A DNA stretch of 64,000 nucleotides from DATAGF01 sp963813355 (GTDB lineage: Bacteria > Actinomycetota > Thermoleophilia > Miltoncostaeales > Miltoncostaeaceae), in assembly GCA_963813355.1 (NCBI GenBank), contig CAWEYS010000030.1, forward strand, positions 9,701 to 73,700, read 5' to 3'. The notes under the pieces are model-generated. The model did not search any database. It was given only the letters and a program-made list of their open reading frames with translations, and was not told where the DNA came from. Shown here one piece after another: positions 1 to 8,121 of the stretch (its first letter is position 1; the number at the start of each line of letters is the position of its first letter). The translations under genes were made by a program, and so were the position numbers.

Positions 1-2
1 CA

Positions 3-320
3 CGCGCCGCCGAGATCGCCCGGCTGGTCCCGGCGGCGCTCTGGCGTCTCGTGACCGAGCGCCGCTCGTCGGACGGCGGCCAGACCGTCCCGCTGAGGCT
101 CCGCCTGTCGGAGCTGCTCGGTGTGCTGCCCGGCGCCGCCGCATACATCCGGGCCCGTCGGGCCCAGCCGGTCGCCGAGGCCACCCGTCGCGGCCGATCG
201 AGTGATCGGCGGCCCGCTACCGGCGGCGGGCTAGGCGAGGGCGAGCAGGGGGCGGCCGTCGAGCGGCCGCCGCGGCGAGGCGCCCAGCCAGGTCGAGGAT
301 GGTCGCCGCCACGTCGGTGA
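3..320 (+). CDS. C-terminal fragment, possible glycosyltransferase
   Basis: The open frame enters from the left edge and is cut at its 5' end. The visible part starts with an amphipathic helix (AEIARLVPAALWRLVTERR), then a Leu/Arg-rich helix (RLRLSELLGVLPGAAAYIRARR). That ending resembles the C-terminal tail of family 2 glycosyltransferases, but no catalytic motif is present, so the family is a guess. In frame it runs to a TGA at 318-320, overlapping the convergent gene on the other strand by about 90 bases. Because neighbouring genes carry single-base indels, the true stop may lie earlier, near 203-234. Confidence 0.4.
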   Translation, partial: RAAEIARLVPAALWRLVTERRSSDGGQTVPLRLRLSELLGVLPGAAAYIRARRAQPVAEATRRGRSSDRRPATGGGLGEGEQGAAVERPPRRGAQPGRGWSPPRR

Positions 321-1777
321 CGCGCCCGTCGGCGAGGTCGGCTGCCCAGGCGCGGCGCCCGGCGCCGCGCACGGCGATGAAGCCGCGGTTGACGTGGCTG
401 CCGGTGCGCCCGAACGGCACCGGCCCGATGCGGCCGACGGCCGGGCTGTTCACCACGTCCCAGGCCCCCGAGTTCCAGCACACCACCAGGTCGGCGTCGG
501 GCAGCTCGGAGCGCCCGGTCGTGGGGGCCGCTGCCGGGTCCGCAGGACCTCGCTCACGACCGGCCGCCCGGTGCGGGCGTCGCGCAGCTCGTGGAGGCGC
601 TCCTCCATCTCGGCGCAGACGGCCTCGTACTGGCTCGGGCGGCACGATCCCCTCGCGCTCGCGCCCGGCGAGGTTCACCCGCACGTAGCCCTCCGCGAAG
701 CTCGGGAGGGCGAAGGCCCGCATGCGGGGCCAGAGGTCGCCGTACCACATGGCCGGCTGGTAGGAGAGCTCGCCCCAGTCGCGCGGCGGGCGCAGCCCCT
801 CCGAGCGCCGGGGCGGTCGCGGCTGCGCCACAGCCAGCGCTCCCAGGTCAGGGCCCGCGGGTGGCGCAGCACCGGCGGCGGCGGGCCCTCGCCGCCCGGG
901 GCGAGCGCCCGCCGCCCCGGGAAGCTCAGCCGGTAGCAGAGCTCGGGCAGGAAGACCATGCTCGGCAGGTCCATGCTGTTGGTCTCCATCCCGTGCGGGG
1001 AGAAGACCACGACCTGCGCATCGCCGGCTGCCGCGACCACCTCCTGGATGCCCCGGTCAACCGCCTGGAAGACCTGCAGCAGCGCGTCCTCGGCCGTTCG
1101 CGCCGCAGGGGGTGGCCGGTCGCGTCGCTGAGATGCCAGAGGTGGTGCCCGGCGGAGTGGCCCTCGCCGAAGGCCGTGACGAAGAGGTCCCACGGCTCGC
1201 GCGCCAGCAGCTCCGTGCAGATCGCGACCCGTCGCCGGATGCCGATCCGCAGCGCCCTCCGAAGCCGCGCCACCGCGATGGGGTTCCAGAAGGTGGCATG
1301 GTCTTTGTTGAGGGCCGGGTGGCGCCCGTGGCGGGCCACGAGCTCGCCGAACAGCTCCGGCGGCGAGGAGCACGAGGGAACCTGAGGGGAGTGCGCCCCC
1401 CAGGCGAGCACCTGCACGCCGTTGACGTCCGGACTCAGCCGCGCCTGCGGTACATCGACGGCGGCCACGCGGCGTTCGTCGCCGAGGGCGTAGAAGGGCG
1501 GGTGCTCGGCGTAGTCGTAGGCGCCGCGGTCGTTGACCCGGTACGCCTCGGGCTCGAAGATCAGCGACGTCCAGTAGCCCGTCCGCTCGGGGTCGCAGCC
1601 GGTGAGGAGCGTCGTCCACACGGCCTCGGCCCGGTAGCGGTCGCCTCCGGCAAGCCGTCCCCAGGCGCCCTCGCCGCGGACGCTGGCGAGCCCGGGCAGG
1701 AGCCCGGCGTCCATCCACCGCTCGAGGAGCACCGGGTCGCCGGCGTCCATTCCGATCGCGATCACCTTCGCCGACAT
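231..1777 (-). CDS. Alkaline phosphatase superfamily protein, copy 1 (frame-disrupted)
   Basis: This is the downstream copy of two tandem genes and resembles the type I phosphodiesterase/nucleotide pyrophosphatase-like branch of the alkaline phosphatase superfamily. It starts with MSAKVIAIGMDAGD, with a Shine-Dalgarno (GGAGGG) just upstream, and should end with LLALA. The N-terminal metal-ligand Asp is kept (GMDAGD), as are the TLLTGCDPERTGYW, GEGHSAGHH and GSHVNRGF blocks. The usual Asp-His pair of the central metal site reads FSPHGME. The reading frame breaks at roughly 1105, 825, 640 and 285. The last break is one extra G relative to copy 2, which suggests sequence error or recent decay. 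Substrate is unknown. Confidence 0.7.
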
Positions 1778-1896
1778 GCGCCCTCCGTCCGCTTGCGCGA
1801 TGTGGTTCCCGCGAGCGTCACACGGCCGGCCGATCGCGCGCGCGGGTCGGACGGGGAGAGCCGCCCTGACCGACGGGCCAGTCGCGCCGCTGGGCG

Positions 1897-3434
1897 CTAC
1901 GCCGACGCGAGCAGGGGGCGACCGTCGAGCGGCTGCCGCGGCGAGGCGCCCAGCAGGTCGAGGATGGTCGCCGCCACGTCGGTGACGCGCCCGTCGGCGA
2001 GGCGGCTCCCAGGCGCGGCGCCCGCGCCGCGCACGGCGATGAAGCCGCGGTTGACGTGGCTGCCGGTGCGGGCGAACGGCACCGGCCCGATGCGGCCGAC
2101 GCTCGGGCTGTTCGACCACGTCCCAGGCCCCCGAGTTCCAGCACACCACCAGGTCGGCGTCGGGCAGCTCGGGCGCCCGGTCGTGGGGCCCGCTCCGGGT
2201 CCGCAGGACCTCGCTCACGATCGGCTGCCCGCTGCGGGCGTCGCGCAGCTCGTGGAGGCGCTCCTCCATCTCGGCGCAGACGGCCTCGTACTGGTCGGGC
2301 GGCACGATCCCCTCGCGCTCGCGCCCGGCGAGGTTCACCCGCACGTAGCCTTCCACGCCGCCGGGCAGGGCGAAGGCCCGCATCCGGGGCCAGAGGTCGC
2401 CGTACCACATGGCCGGCTGGTAGGAGAGCTCGCCCCAGTCGCGCGGCGGGCGCAGCCCCTCCGAGCCCGGGTTCACGGTTGCGCCACACCCAGCGCTCCC
2501 AGGTCAGGGCCCGCGGGTGGCGCAGCACCGGCGGCGGCAGGCCGTCGCCGCCGGGGGCGAGCGCCCGCCTCCCCGGGAAGCTCAGCCGGTAGCAGAGCTC
2601 GGGCAGGAAGACCATGCTCGGCAGCTCGGTGGCGGGCTCCATGCCGTAGGGCGAGAAGACCACCACCGCGGCCTCGTCGCCGGCGACTGCGACGAGCTCC
2701 TGGGCCGCCCGGTCGACCGCCTGGTACACCTCGAGAAGCGGGTCGTCCCTCCGCGCGCGATACAGAGGATGGCCGGTCGCGCCGCTGAGGTGCAAGAGAT
2801 GGTGCCCGGCGGAGTGGGTCTCGCTGAAGGCCGTCATGAAGAGGTCCCACGGCTCGCGCGCCAGCAGCTCCGTGCAGATCGCGACCCGTCGCCGGATGCC
2901 GATCCGCAGCGCCCTCCGGAGCCGCGCGATCGCGACCGGGTTCCAAAAGGTGGCGTGGTCCTTTCTGAGGGCCGGGTGGCGCCCGTGCCGGTCCACCAGC
3001 TCGCCGAACAGCTCCTGCGGCGAGGAGCACGACGGGTGCCGGGGCTCGTGGGCGCCCCAGCCCAACACCTGGGGCCCTGCCACGTCGGGGCTCGGCCGCG
3101 TCTGCGGCACGTTGACCACGGCCACCGTGCGCGCCTCGCCGAGGGCGTGGAATTGCGGATGGGCGACGTAGTCGTAGGCACCGCGGGCGTCCACGCTGTA
3201 CGCACCGGGCTCGAATGCCAGCTCCGTCCAGTAGCCGGTCCGCTCCGGCTCGCAGCCGGTCAGCAGCGCGCCCCACACGGCCTCGGCCCGGTAGCGACGA
3301 CCCCCGGCGATCCTCCCCCACGCGCCCTCGCGACGGAGGCGCGCCAGCCCGGGCAGGAGCCCGGCGTCCATCCACCGCTCGACGAGCTCGCCGTCGGCGC
3401 TGTCCATCGCGATCGCGATCACCTTCGCCGGCAT
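1897..3434 (-). CDS. Alkaline phosphatase superfamily protein, copy 2 (frame-disrupted)
   Basis: The upstream tandem paralogue, about 510 residues once the frame is repaired. It begins MPAKVIAIAMDSAD; the first 320 residues are continuous, then the frame shifts near 2475 (before the block DWGELSYQPAMWYGD) and near 2110 (before PFARTGSHVNRGF), ending DGRPLLASA. Relative to canonical phosphodiesterases the nucleophile region reads RAEAVWGALLTG and the Asp-His metal pair reads FSPYGME, so His is also lost in this copy. The PSMVFLPELCYRLSFPG block is shared with copy 1. The pairing with a possible glycosyltransferase might hint at a surface-glycan role, but this is speculative. Confidence 0.7.
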
Positions 3435-3594
3435 GGGCCCTCCGAGAGCTCGCGCGACGTGATACTGCCAGCGTCACATGGCTCGCCGATCGCGCGCGCG
3501 GGTCGGATGGCGGGCGCCGCCCTGGTCGAGCGGTCAGATGCGCTCAGAGCTCCGAGAAGAACCCAGCCGTTTGCGGGGCGTTCGTGAAGCGTCC

Positions 3595-3630
3595 GGGAGG
3601 GACTCGAACCCCCAGCCCTCCGGTTAGCAG
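3595..3630 (-). pseudogene. tRNA 3'-half remnant (anticodon loop to acceptor stem)
   Basis: On the minus strand this reads anticodon loop CTGCTAA, 3' anticodon arm CCGGA, five-base variable loop and the T arm GGGGGTTCGAGTCCCTC, followed by an acceptor-like CCGGACG. It matches tRNA-Asn at 6808-6879 except for two bases, one of which changes the anticodon from GTT to GCT. The 5' half is missing: the sequence on that side is a perfect hairpin instead of a D arm, so no cloverleaf can form. It is best seen as an integration scar or tRNA fragment. Confidence 0.7.
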
Positions 3631-3659
3631 CTCACCCTCGGCGAAATCCGAGGGTGAGC
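3630..3659. repeat. Perfect 12-bp inverted repeat capping the tRNA remnant
   Basis: GCTCACCCTCGG (3630-3641) and CCGAGGGTGAGC (3648-3659) are exact reverse complements separated by six bases (CGAAAT). There is no T run, so an intrinsic terminator is not obvious. The left arm directly abuts the anticodon loop of the tRNA remnant, marking the breakpoint. Confidence 0.8.
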
Positions 3660-3763
3660 CGCTTTCCGGCCGCGGTCGGCACCTGTCCACGCAGCTGTTC
3701 ACGTTCCTGTTCGAGCACCACTCCCAGCCCCGCCGGATGACCGCCGCGGAGCGGCGCCAACTC

Positions 3764-3892
3764 TCACCTCGGTGTTCGCTGCGAGCCGCTGGTAGCGGGG
3801 CGCCCGTCGAGCGCCCCGAGGATGGCCTCGACCGAGCGGTCGACCTCCGCGAGCGTGGTCCGCCAGCTGCAGACCGAGATGCGCATGCAGCG
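3764..3892 (-). pseudogene. C-terminal remnant of a PLP-dependent decarboxylase-like protein
   Basis: A short minus-strand frame reads MRISVCSWRTTLAEVDRSVE and continues for about 20 residues to a TGA at 3764-3766. This matches the usual C-terminal strand and helix of group II pyridoxal-dependent decarboxylases, where a SNWRTT block is followed by a helix. Nothing upstream continues the domain, so only the tail survives. It lies in the decayed region beside the tRNA remnant. Confidence 0.5.
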
Positions 3893-4180
3893 CCGGGCGC
3901 GCCAGTCCTCGGTGCGCCTGGGCCTGCGCTTCTTCCTGCCCGCCCGCCTGGCGGCCAGTTACCGCAAGGTCCAGCTGACGATCCGCGGGCCCAACACGAC
4001 CAACGTGCGCTTCAACGGGCTGGTGCCGGTCAAGACGCCCAAGTTCGGCCAGGGCACGCGGCGCTTCATCTTCGTGCCGATGCGGGCGAGAAACTGCGGC
4101 GCCTACACGCTGGTCGTGCGGCGCGGCGGCACGTCGCGTCGCCGGGCTCTGGACCGTCACCGGCCGCTTCGGCCTGCTGC
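3822..4180 (+). pseudogene. Fragment of an uncharacterised protein
   Basis: The part from about 3915 to 4130 looks coding: it contains FFLPARLAASYRKVQLTIRG and FNGLVPVKTPKFGQGTRRF, a beta-rich, basic segment with a single Cys near its end. The first 30 codons instead overlap the decarboxylase remnant on the other strand. The frame then runs on into the HNH gene without a stop, so a frame error near 4150 is likely. I do not recognise the family and offer no function. Confidence 0.3.
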
Positions 4181-4205
4181 GTCGGCAGATCGCCTCGGCG
4201 GGCGC

Positions 4206-4554
4206 GTGCCGAAACACCTGCGCACCAACGGCAAGGGCTCGACGCGGGCGTGGAAGAGGCTGCGCGCTGCCATCTTGCAAGGGACGGGTACCGGTGCCGC
4301 TACTGCGGCAGGGTGGCAACCCAGGTTGACCACGTCCGCCCGATGAGTCGGGGCGGCACGGTGATCCGAGCAACCTGGTCGCCGCGTGCCAGCCGTGCAG
4401 CCTGGCCAAGGGTGGAGGACTAGCTGAACTGACCACGGACCTGCGCGACCCGGCTGACCGGCGGCCGGTCGCCAGGGAGCTGTGGGGGCGGCGCCTGTTG
4501 TACCAGCGCACCCAGCCCGGCAGGGCCCGGGTGCGGTGGGCGCTTGAGGGATAG
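4206..4554 (+). pseudogene. HNH endonuclease remnant
   Basis: Starting from GTG (MPKHLRTNGKGSTRAWKRL), the product shows the small phage/mobile-element HNH fold: zinc-type CRYC, then QVDHVRPMSRGG with the catalytic His, then SNLVAACQPC with the conserved Asn and second CxxC. Three different frames are needed, with shifts near 4273 and 4352. The C-terminal part beyond about 4420 runs antisense through the end of the transposase, so the gene may have been truncated by the insertion. Such nucleases often sit near terminase genes in prophages, but none is visible here. Confidence 0.6.
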
Positions 4555-5372
4555 GCATAGCGCCAGGCCCACTCCCGCAGCAGGGTGCCGATCAGGGCCT
4601 CGGCTTTCCCGTTGGTGCGCGGCGTGTAGGGCCGCGTGCGCCGGCGCTCGATGCCCAAGCGCTCGCAGGTCGCTGCCCAGGCGTGGGAGCGGTAGGCATG
4701 CCCATTGTCTGAGAGCACGCGCTCGATGCCGATGCCGTGCTCGGCCGTGAACCAGGCGACCGCGCGCTCAAGGAAGGCGCAGGAGTGCTCGGCGCCCTGG
4801 CCCGACAGGACCTCGCAGTAGGCGATCCGGCTGTGGTCGTCGATGGCCACGTGCAGGTGCTGCCAGCCCGCTCGGGGCGAGCGCTGGATGCCGTCGGCGA
4901 GGATCCGCTTGCCGACGCTGTGAAAGCGCCCCAGGCGCTTGGTGTCGATGTGCAGCAGCTCGCCGGGCCGGGCGCGCTCGTAGCGAACGACCGCGGGCCG
5001 GGGGGCCCTTGGCAGCCGCGAGGCGCCAGCGCGCCGCAGGACCTTGGCGACCGTCGAGGCGGGCAGGCCGAGGATCGCCCCCAGGCGCGCCGGGCCGTAG
5101 CGGCTTGCCTGGCGGGCGTTCAGGATGGCCGCCTCGAGCTCGGGCGAGCAGCGCCGTGGCTGGCGATGGGGCACCGGGCGACGCTCGCGCAGGGCCGCCC
5201 AGCCGCCGAGCTCAAAGCGGGCCAGCAGGCGGTAGACGGTCGAGCGGTGCACCCCCGAGCCGGCGGCGGCCCGCTGCGTGCTCATCCCCTGCAGGCGCAC
5301 CTTGGCGACGATCTCGCAGCGGCTCTCTCAGCCCAGCCGCTTTCGTCGGGGGCGCTCGTTAGCGTGTCGCAT
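4420..5372 (-). mobile_element. IS481-like transposase (disrupted)
   Basis: The product has an N-terminal helix-turn-helix (QRAAAGSGVHRSTVYRLL) and an rve-type DDE integrase core: first Asp in HIDTKRLGRF, second in VLSDNGHAY, Glu in TNGKAEALIGTLLREWAW, then RWYNRRRPHSSL. I place the start at the ATG at 5370-5372 because a good AAGGAG lies six bases upstream; this gives MRHANERPRRKRLG, followed by an in-frame TGA near 5328-5330. A one-base loss in a G run near 4483 shifts the last 20 residues, which otherwise end VRGQFS. Terminal inverted repeats were not found. It is probably inactive unless both lesions are errors. Confidence 0.8.
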
Positions 5373-5591
5373 CCGGGTCTCCTTGGAGGCTGGGCGGTAG
5401 CACCCCAACCCTCTCGGGAGATCCGGACGGAACGATCAGCTGTCGCGTAGGTGTGTGGTCAACGCAACTAGGGGGGGACGTCTGAGACGTGAGGCTTCGA
5501 TTGCCCCTACGGTCCCGATTTCTCCGACCTGGAGAAATCAAGCGGACCTCGCGCGACTGGTGAGCGACCCCCGCGGCCCCTGAACGAGAGA
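5373..5591. other. Intergenic region without a recognised gene
   Basis: Between the transposase start and the next small gene there are about 300 bases. Apart from the transposase ribosome-binding site (around 5379-5384) and the hairpin at 5592-5615 I see no coding signal and no clear insertion-sequence end. A run of seven G at about 5471 and a GACGTCTGAGACGTG dyad near 5478 are the only other patterns. Confidence 0.4.
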
Positions 5592-5615
5592 AGGGCGCCT
5601 CCCCGCAGGCGCCCT
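5592..5615. terminator. Hairpin, possible terminator
   Basis: AGGGCGCCT (5592-5600) pairs perfectly with AGGCGCCCT (5607-5615) around a CCCCGC loop. It has no U tract. It lies 60 bases before the small gene at 5674 and could end a minus-strand transcript running leftwards from 6561. Confidence 0.45.
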
Positions 5616-5673
5616 CTGCTGACCACGATACCCGCCGACCCTCGCTCGCATCCTAACCGTTGGAGGGGTCTCG

Positions 5674-5829
5674 ATGGCACGAGCGGGCAGGACGGTCCTG
5701 GCGCAGCGCATGCGCGGCGACGACTTTCCGAGCGCGGCAGCCGACGCCGCCCTCCTGCAGACCGTCGAGAGCCCCAGCGGGGCCGGTCGGCGGCGGGCGA
5801 TCCGCGGGCCTTGCGAGGGCTGCCCATGA
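5674..5829 (+). CDS. Small hypothetical protein (51 aa)
   Basis: ATG follows a GGAGG by about seven bases, and the frame runs cleanly to a TGA overlapping a second ATG at 5826 (ATGA). The peptide is basic at the N-terminus (MARAGRTVLAQRMRGDDF) and ends with a CEGCP CxxC. I recognise no family. The ORF that starts at the overlapping ATG cannot be supported past about 5940, where it runs antisense to the next gene. Location inside the putative island makes a mobile-element gene plausible. Confidence 0.35.
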   Translation: MARAGRTVLAQRMRGDDFPSAAADAALLQTVESPSGAGRRRAIRGPCEGCP

Positions 5830-5938
5830 TCGGCGGCTGCGCCGGCCACATCCCGGGGACCAAGAAGGGCGTCTCGAGGAAGCTGGGGCGCTGGAGCGGG
5901 CGCCAGGGCTACCTGGTGGGGCTGGCCTCGGACCGCTT

Positions 5939-6128
5939 TCAGACGGGCGCGGGAACCGGGGTCGCGGGCGTCCCGCTCGATGCTCCGCACCTTCGCCCGC
6001 GCCTTCTGGAGCTGCTCCAAGAGGGCTCGGTCGGTCGGGTCGGCCAGGCGGGCCTCCACCGCATGCCGCAGATCCACCAGGGCCGCCCGGTACTCGCCAA
6101 GCTGCCGCGCCGCCGCCTTGTCGTCCAT
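5939..6128 (-). CDS. Small helical hypothetical protein
   Basis: Starting MDDKAAARQLGEYRAALVDL, about 60 residues show a charged heptad-like pattern rich in Ala, Leu, Arg and Glu (LLEQLQKARAKVRSIERDAR), so a coiled coil is likely. The open frame continues to 5538, but its composition changes after about 5930 and a neighbouring frame has a TGA at 5939, so I place the end there tentatively. It follows the gene at 6240-6561 in the same direction and may share its transcript. Function unknown. Confidence 0.4.
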
Positions 6129-6239
6129 GTCGCCATCCCCGCCGATCGCCTGCCGATGCCCTTAGTCTCGGCAGCCTCCGCCCTGAACTTGGGGGTCCCG
6201 GCCGGGCGTCCCGCGCCCCCTGGGGCGCTGGCCGGGGCG

Positions 6240-6561
6240 CTAGGCCCCGAGCGCCTCAAGCACGCGCTCGGCGCTTCCGGCGTCGCCGTTGCTGCTCTGC
6301 TCCAGGTACCGCACGGCCACCCCGCGCAGGGCGATCGCCTGGACCTCGTCGAGGCTGTCGTGGTGCGGGTAGATCGGCTCGCCCTCCAGGCCGAGCGCGA
6401 TAGAGCAGGCGGCCGTAGCGGTCGAGCTCGATCATCATCTCGAGGTCGAGCCCGTCGCCGGCTGCCGCGACCGCGAGTCGCAGACGGCCCAGCTGGCGAG
6501 CCGGCGGGCGTCCTCGACGCGCTCGGGCTCGAGGTAAGATCGGCGCCGAGTTCATGCTCAT
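6240..6561 (-). CDS. Small hypothetical protein (frame-disrupted)
   Basis: A GGAGGAAC precedes the ATG pair at 6561. After frame correction near 6535 and 6390 the gene would encode about 106 residues, with segments VEDARRLASWAVCDSR, LEMMIELDRYGRL, and an acidic C-terminal helix containing SLDEVQAIALRGVAVRYLEQ and ending VLEALGA. The pattern looks like a compact helical protein, possibly phage derived. I do not recognise a family. Its ribosome-binding site contrasts with the leaderless host genes nearby. Confidence 0.45.
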
Positions 6562-6741
6562 CTTGTTCCTCCGATCGTCTGCGGCGGACGGGAGGAGCGG
6601 TCGGCGAGCCCCGGATAGGCTGCTCGGCGCGGCCGAGGATTACCCCCGGTCGCCACGGGCCGGGGCGTTCGCGCGCCGCCGGCCCACTGTTCGTGTCGGG
6701 GTGAGCCTGCGTCATCCGCGGGGGTTAGAACCACCGTAGAA

Positions 6742-6804
6742 CCACGGCGCGCGTGGGCGCCGTGGGGGAGAACGCCGAAAGCCCCGCGCTAGCAGGGCTT
6801 TCGG
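6742..6804 (-). terminator. Two tandem hairpins downstream of tRNA-Asn
   Basis: CCGAAAGCCC (6775-6784) pairs with GGGCTTTCGG (6795-6804), a perfect 10-bp stem only three bases beyond the tRNA 3' end. A second perfect 9-bp stem follows (CCACGGCGC 6742-6750 with GCGCCGTGG 6757-6765). Read on the minus strand these are well placed to terminate tRNA-Asn transcription. No long U tract is present. Confidence 0.6.
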
Positions 6805-6807
6805 AAG

Positions 6808-6879
6808 CTCCTCGGGAGGGACTCGAACCCCCAACCCTCCGGTTAACAGCCGGATGCTCTACCATTGAGCTACCGAGGA
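6808..6879 (-). tRNA. tRNA-Asn (GTT)
   Basis: All arms can be drawn: acceptor TCCTCGG with CCGAGGA, D stem GCTC/GAGC, anticodon stem TCCGG/CCGGA around loop CTGTTAA (anticodon GTT), five-base variable loop, and T arm GGGGG-TTCGAGT-CCCTC. The discriminator is G and CCA is not encoded. It forms the right boundary of the putative island. Confidence 0.95.
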
Positions 6880-6927
6880 TCGCTCGACGGCAAGTCTAGC
6901 CCAGCCGCGGCGAGGCCCGAAATCCGC

Positions 6928-7593
6928 TCACGCCCCAGGGGCGACGAGCCGGTGCAGGTGGATGATGGTCCCCGACTCGTCCGGACGGCCGCGATGGGCG
7001 ACCTCCTCGCGCTCGTGCGTCCAGCCGGCCGCCCGGAGCGGCTCGATCAGGGCGGACGCGTGGGGGCGGCGCGGGTCGGTGATCAGGGCCTCGCCGCCGG
7101 GGGTGAGCAGGCGGGGGAGGAGGGCGGCGAGGGCGCCGCCGTTGCGCTCCTCGTAGAGCAGGTCGGCGCCGATGACGAGGTCGGCGGGGGCGCGCTCGAG
7201 GAGCGCGCGCGGGGGCTCGCGCCAGTCGACCGCCATGGTCTCCACGCGGGCGCCGGCGGCCCCGGCGTTGGCCCGGGTGAACGCCAGCGCCTCGTGGTAC
7301 CAGTCGGTGGCGAGGGCGGCGGCGCCCCCGAGGGCGGCGACGATGGACGGCAGGCCGACGCCGCAGCCGAGCTCCACGGTCCGCAGGCCGCCGAGGGCGC
7401 GGGCGGCGAGCCGCTCGCCGAGCACGAGCGCGCTCGGCCACAGCTCGGCCCAGTAGGGCAGGCGCTCGTCGCGGGCGTAGTCGACCTCGTCGATGAGGTC
7501 CTCCGCGCTGCGGGGCCGGAGGATGGAGAGCACGACCGGGCCCACGGCCACGTCCAGGCGGACCGGGTCGAAGGCCAATAGCGAATCCTCCAC
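6928..7593 (-). CDS. SAM-dependent methyltransferase (lysine/nicotinamide methyltransferase-like)
   Basis: The 221-residue product has the class I methyltransferase motif I (TVELGCGVGLPSI), a downstream acidic strand (ALATDWYHEAL) and motif IV-like PADLVIGADLLYEE. The LPYWAELWPSALVLG block before motif I is typical of the NNT1/METTL21-type family that modifies protein lysines, so a protein target is likely but not shown. The start is a GTG at 7593 with a TAGCCT hexamer seven bases upstream, fitting a leaderless transcript. It diverges from the gene at 7680. Confidence 0.8.
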   Translation of the reverse strand: MEDSLLAFDPVRLDVAVGPVVLSILRPRSAEDLIDEVDYARDERLPYWAELWPSALVLGERLAARALGGLRTVELGCGVGLPSIVAALGGAAALATDWYHEALAFTRANAGAAGARVETMAVDWREPPRALLERAPADLVIGADLLYEERNGGALAALLPRLLTPGGEALITDPRRPHASALIEPLRAAGWTHEREEVAHRGRPDESGTIIHLHRLVAPGA

Positions 7594-7679
7594 ATCCGCC
7601 AGGCTACCCCCGGTCCCGCCCAGGTTACGCCGGCCAGCCCTTCCCCCGGCAGGCCGGGGGCCGTAGGCTCGACGTCCCG

Positions 7680-8121
7680 ATGGCCCTGCAGCCTATGCCC
7701 GATGGGCGGCAGACGCTTCCGAGCGTCACCGATGAGCCGCTCAGCGCCGCCCTGCCCGTCCTGCTCGCCAGGAGGCGCCTGACGACCGGCGCTCTGGCCG
7801 GCCTGCTGCGCGCCGAGGGCATCGCGATCAGCCGGACGCGGCTGCACCAGCTGTTCGACCGGCTCGGGGGCGCCGCCCACCCCGGAGCAGCTCGAGCGCC
7901 TGGCGAGCGTCCTCGGCGTGAGCGCGGCCTACTTCGCCGAGTACCGGCTCTGGCGGGTGCGGGCGCTGCTCGACCCGGGCATCGTCGGCTTCGACCGGGC
8001 GATGGCCAACTTCGGCCGGCTGCGGGGCGGCCGGGCCGGGGTGGCGCTGGACGAGGGCAGGCCGCCCCGGGGGTCGCGCTATCCTCCCCCGGTCCCGAGC
8101 CAGTCGGAGGAGCGCGAATGA
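7680..8121 (+). CDS. XRE-like helix-turn-helix protein (one frameshift)
   Basis: The N-terminal 65 residues form a cI-like bundle (LTTGALAGLLRAEGIAISRT) and, after a one-base shift in a run of five G near 7870, continue as PPTPEQLERLASVLGVSAAY then FAEYRLWRVRALLDPG. The LGVSAAYF motif is the usual end of XRE-type helix-turn-helix domains. The C-terminal half has no known domain. A TAGGCT hexamer lies ten bases upstream of the ATG, and an 8-bp GC hairpin at 7643-7660 lies in the divergent promoter region. The stop overlaps the next start (ATGA), so the two genes are probably co-translated. Confidence 0.65.

Larger units (their letters stand above)
231..3511. repeat. Tandem duplication of about 1.65 kb
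   Basis: Two head-to-tail units each contain one phosphatase-like gene plus its upstream flank. The non-coding flanks also match: 1815-1851 and 3471-3507 share a near-identical block that includes GCCGATCGCGCGCGCGGGTC. The duplication therefore included the likely promoter region, not only the coding sequence. Nucleotide identity is high along most of the length but the N-terminal thirds have diverged more. Confidence 0.75.
3595..6849. mobile_element. Putative decayed integrative island bounded by tRNA-Asn and a tRNA 3'-half copy
   Basis: A 36-base segment of tRNA-Asn from the anticodon loop into the acceptor stem (6814-6849) is repeated in the same orientation at 3595-3630 with two mismatches. 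The interval lies on the 3' side of the intact tRNA, which is the arrangement left when an element integrates at a tRNA. Between them are an HNH nuclease remnant, a transposase and small unknown genes that use Shine-Dalgarno starts, unlike the leaderless host genes. No integrase is visible, and the two copies differ in their acceptor ends, so the idea is an inference. Confidence 0.45.

Noticed and set aside
926..2476. A single 516-codon frame across both phosphatase copies
   Set aside because: It joins the end of copy 2 to the start of copy 1 only because indels put them in the same frame; the copy 1 start has its own ribosome-binding site.
3586..3670. A tRNA-Ser(GCT) or tmRNA end
   Set aside because: The variable loop has five bases, not the long serine arm, and there is no 5' half; no tmRNA peptide tag or pseudoknots are visible.
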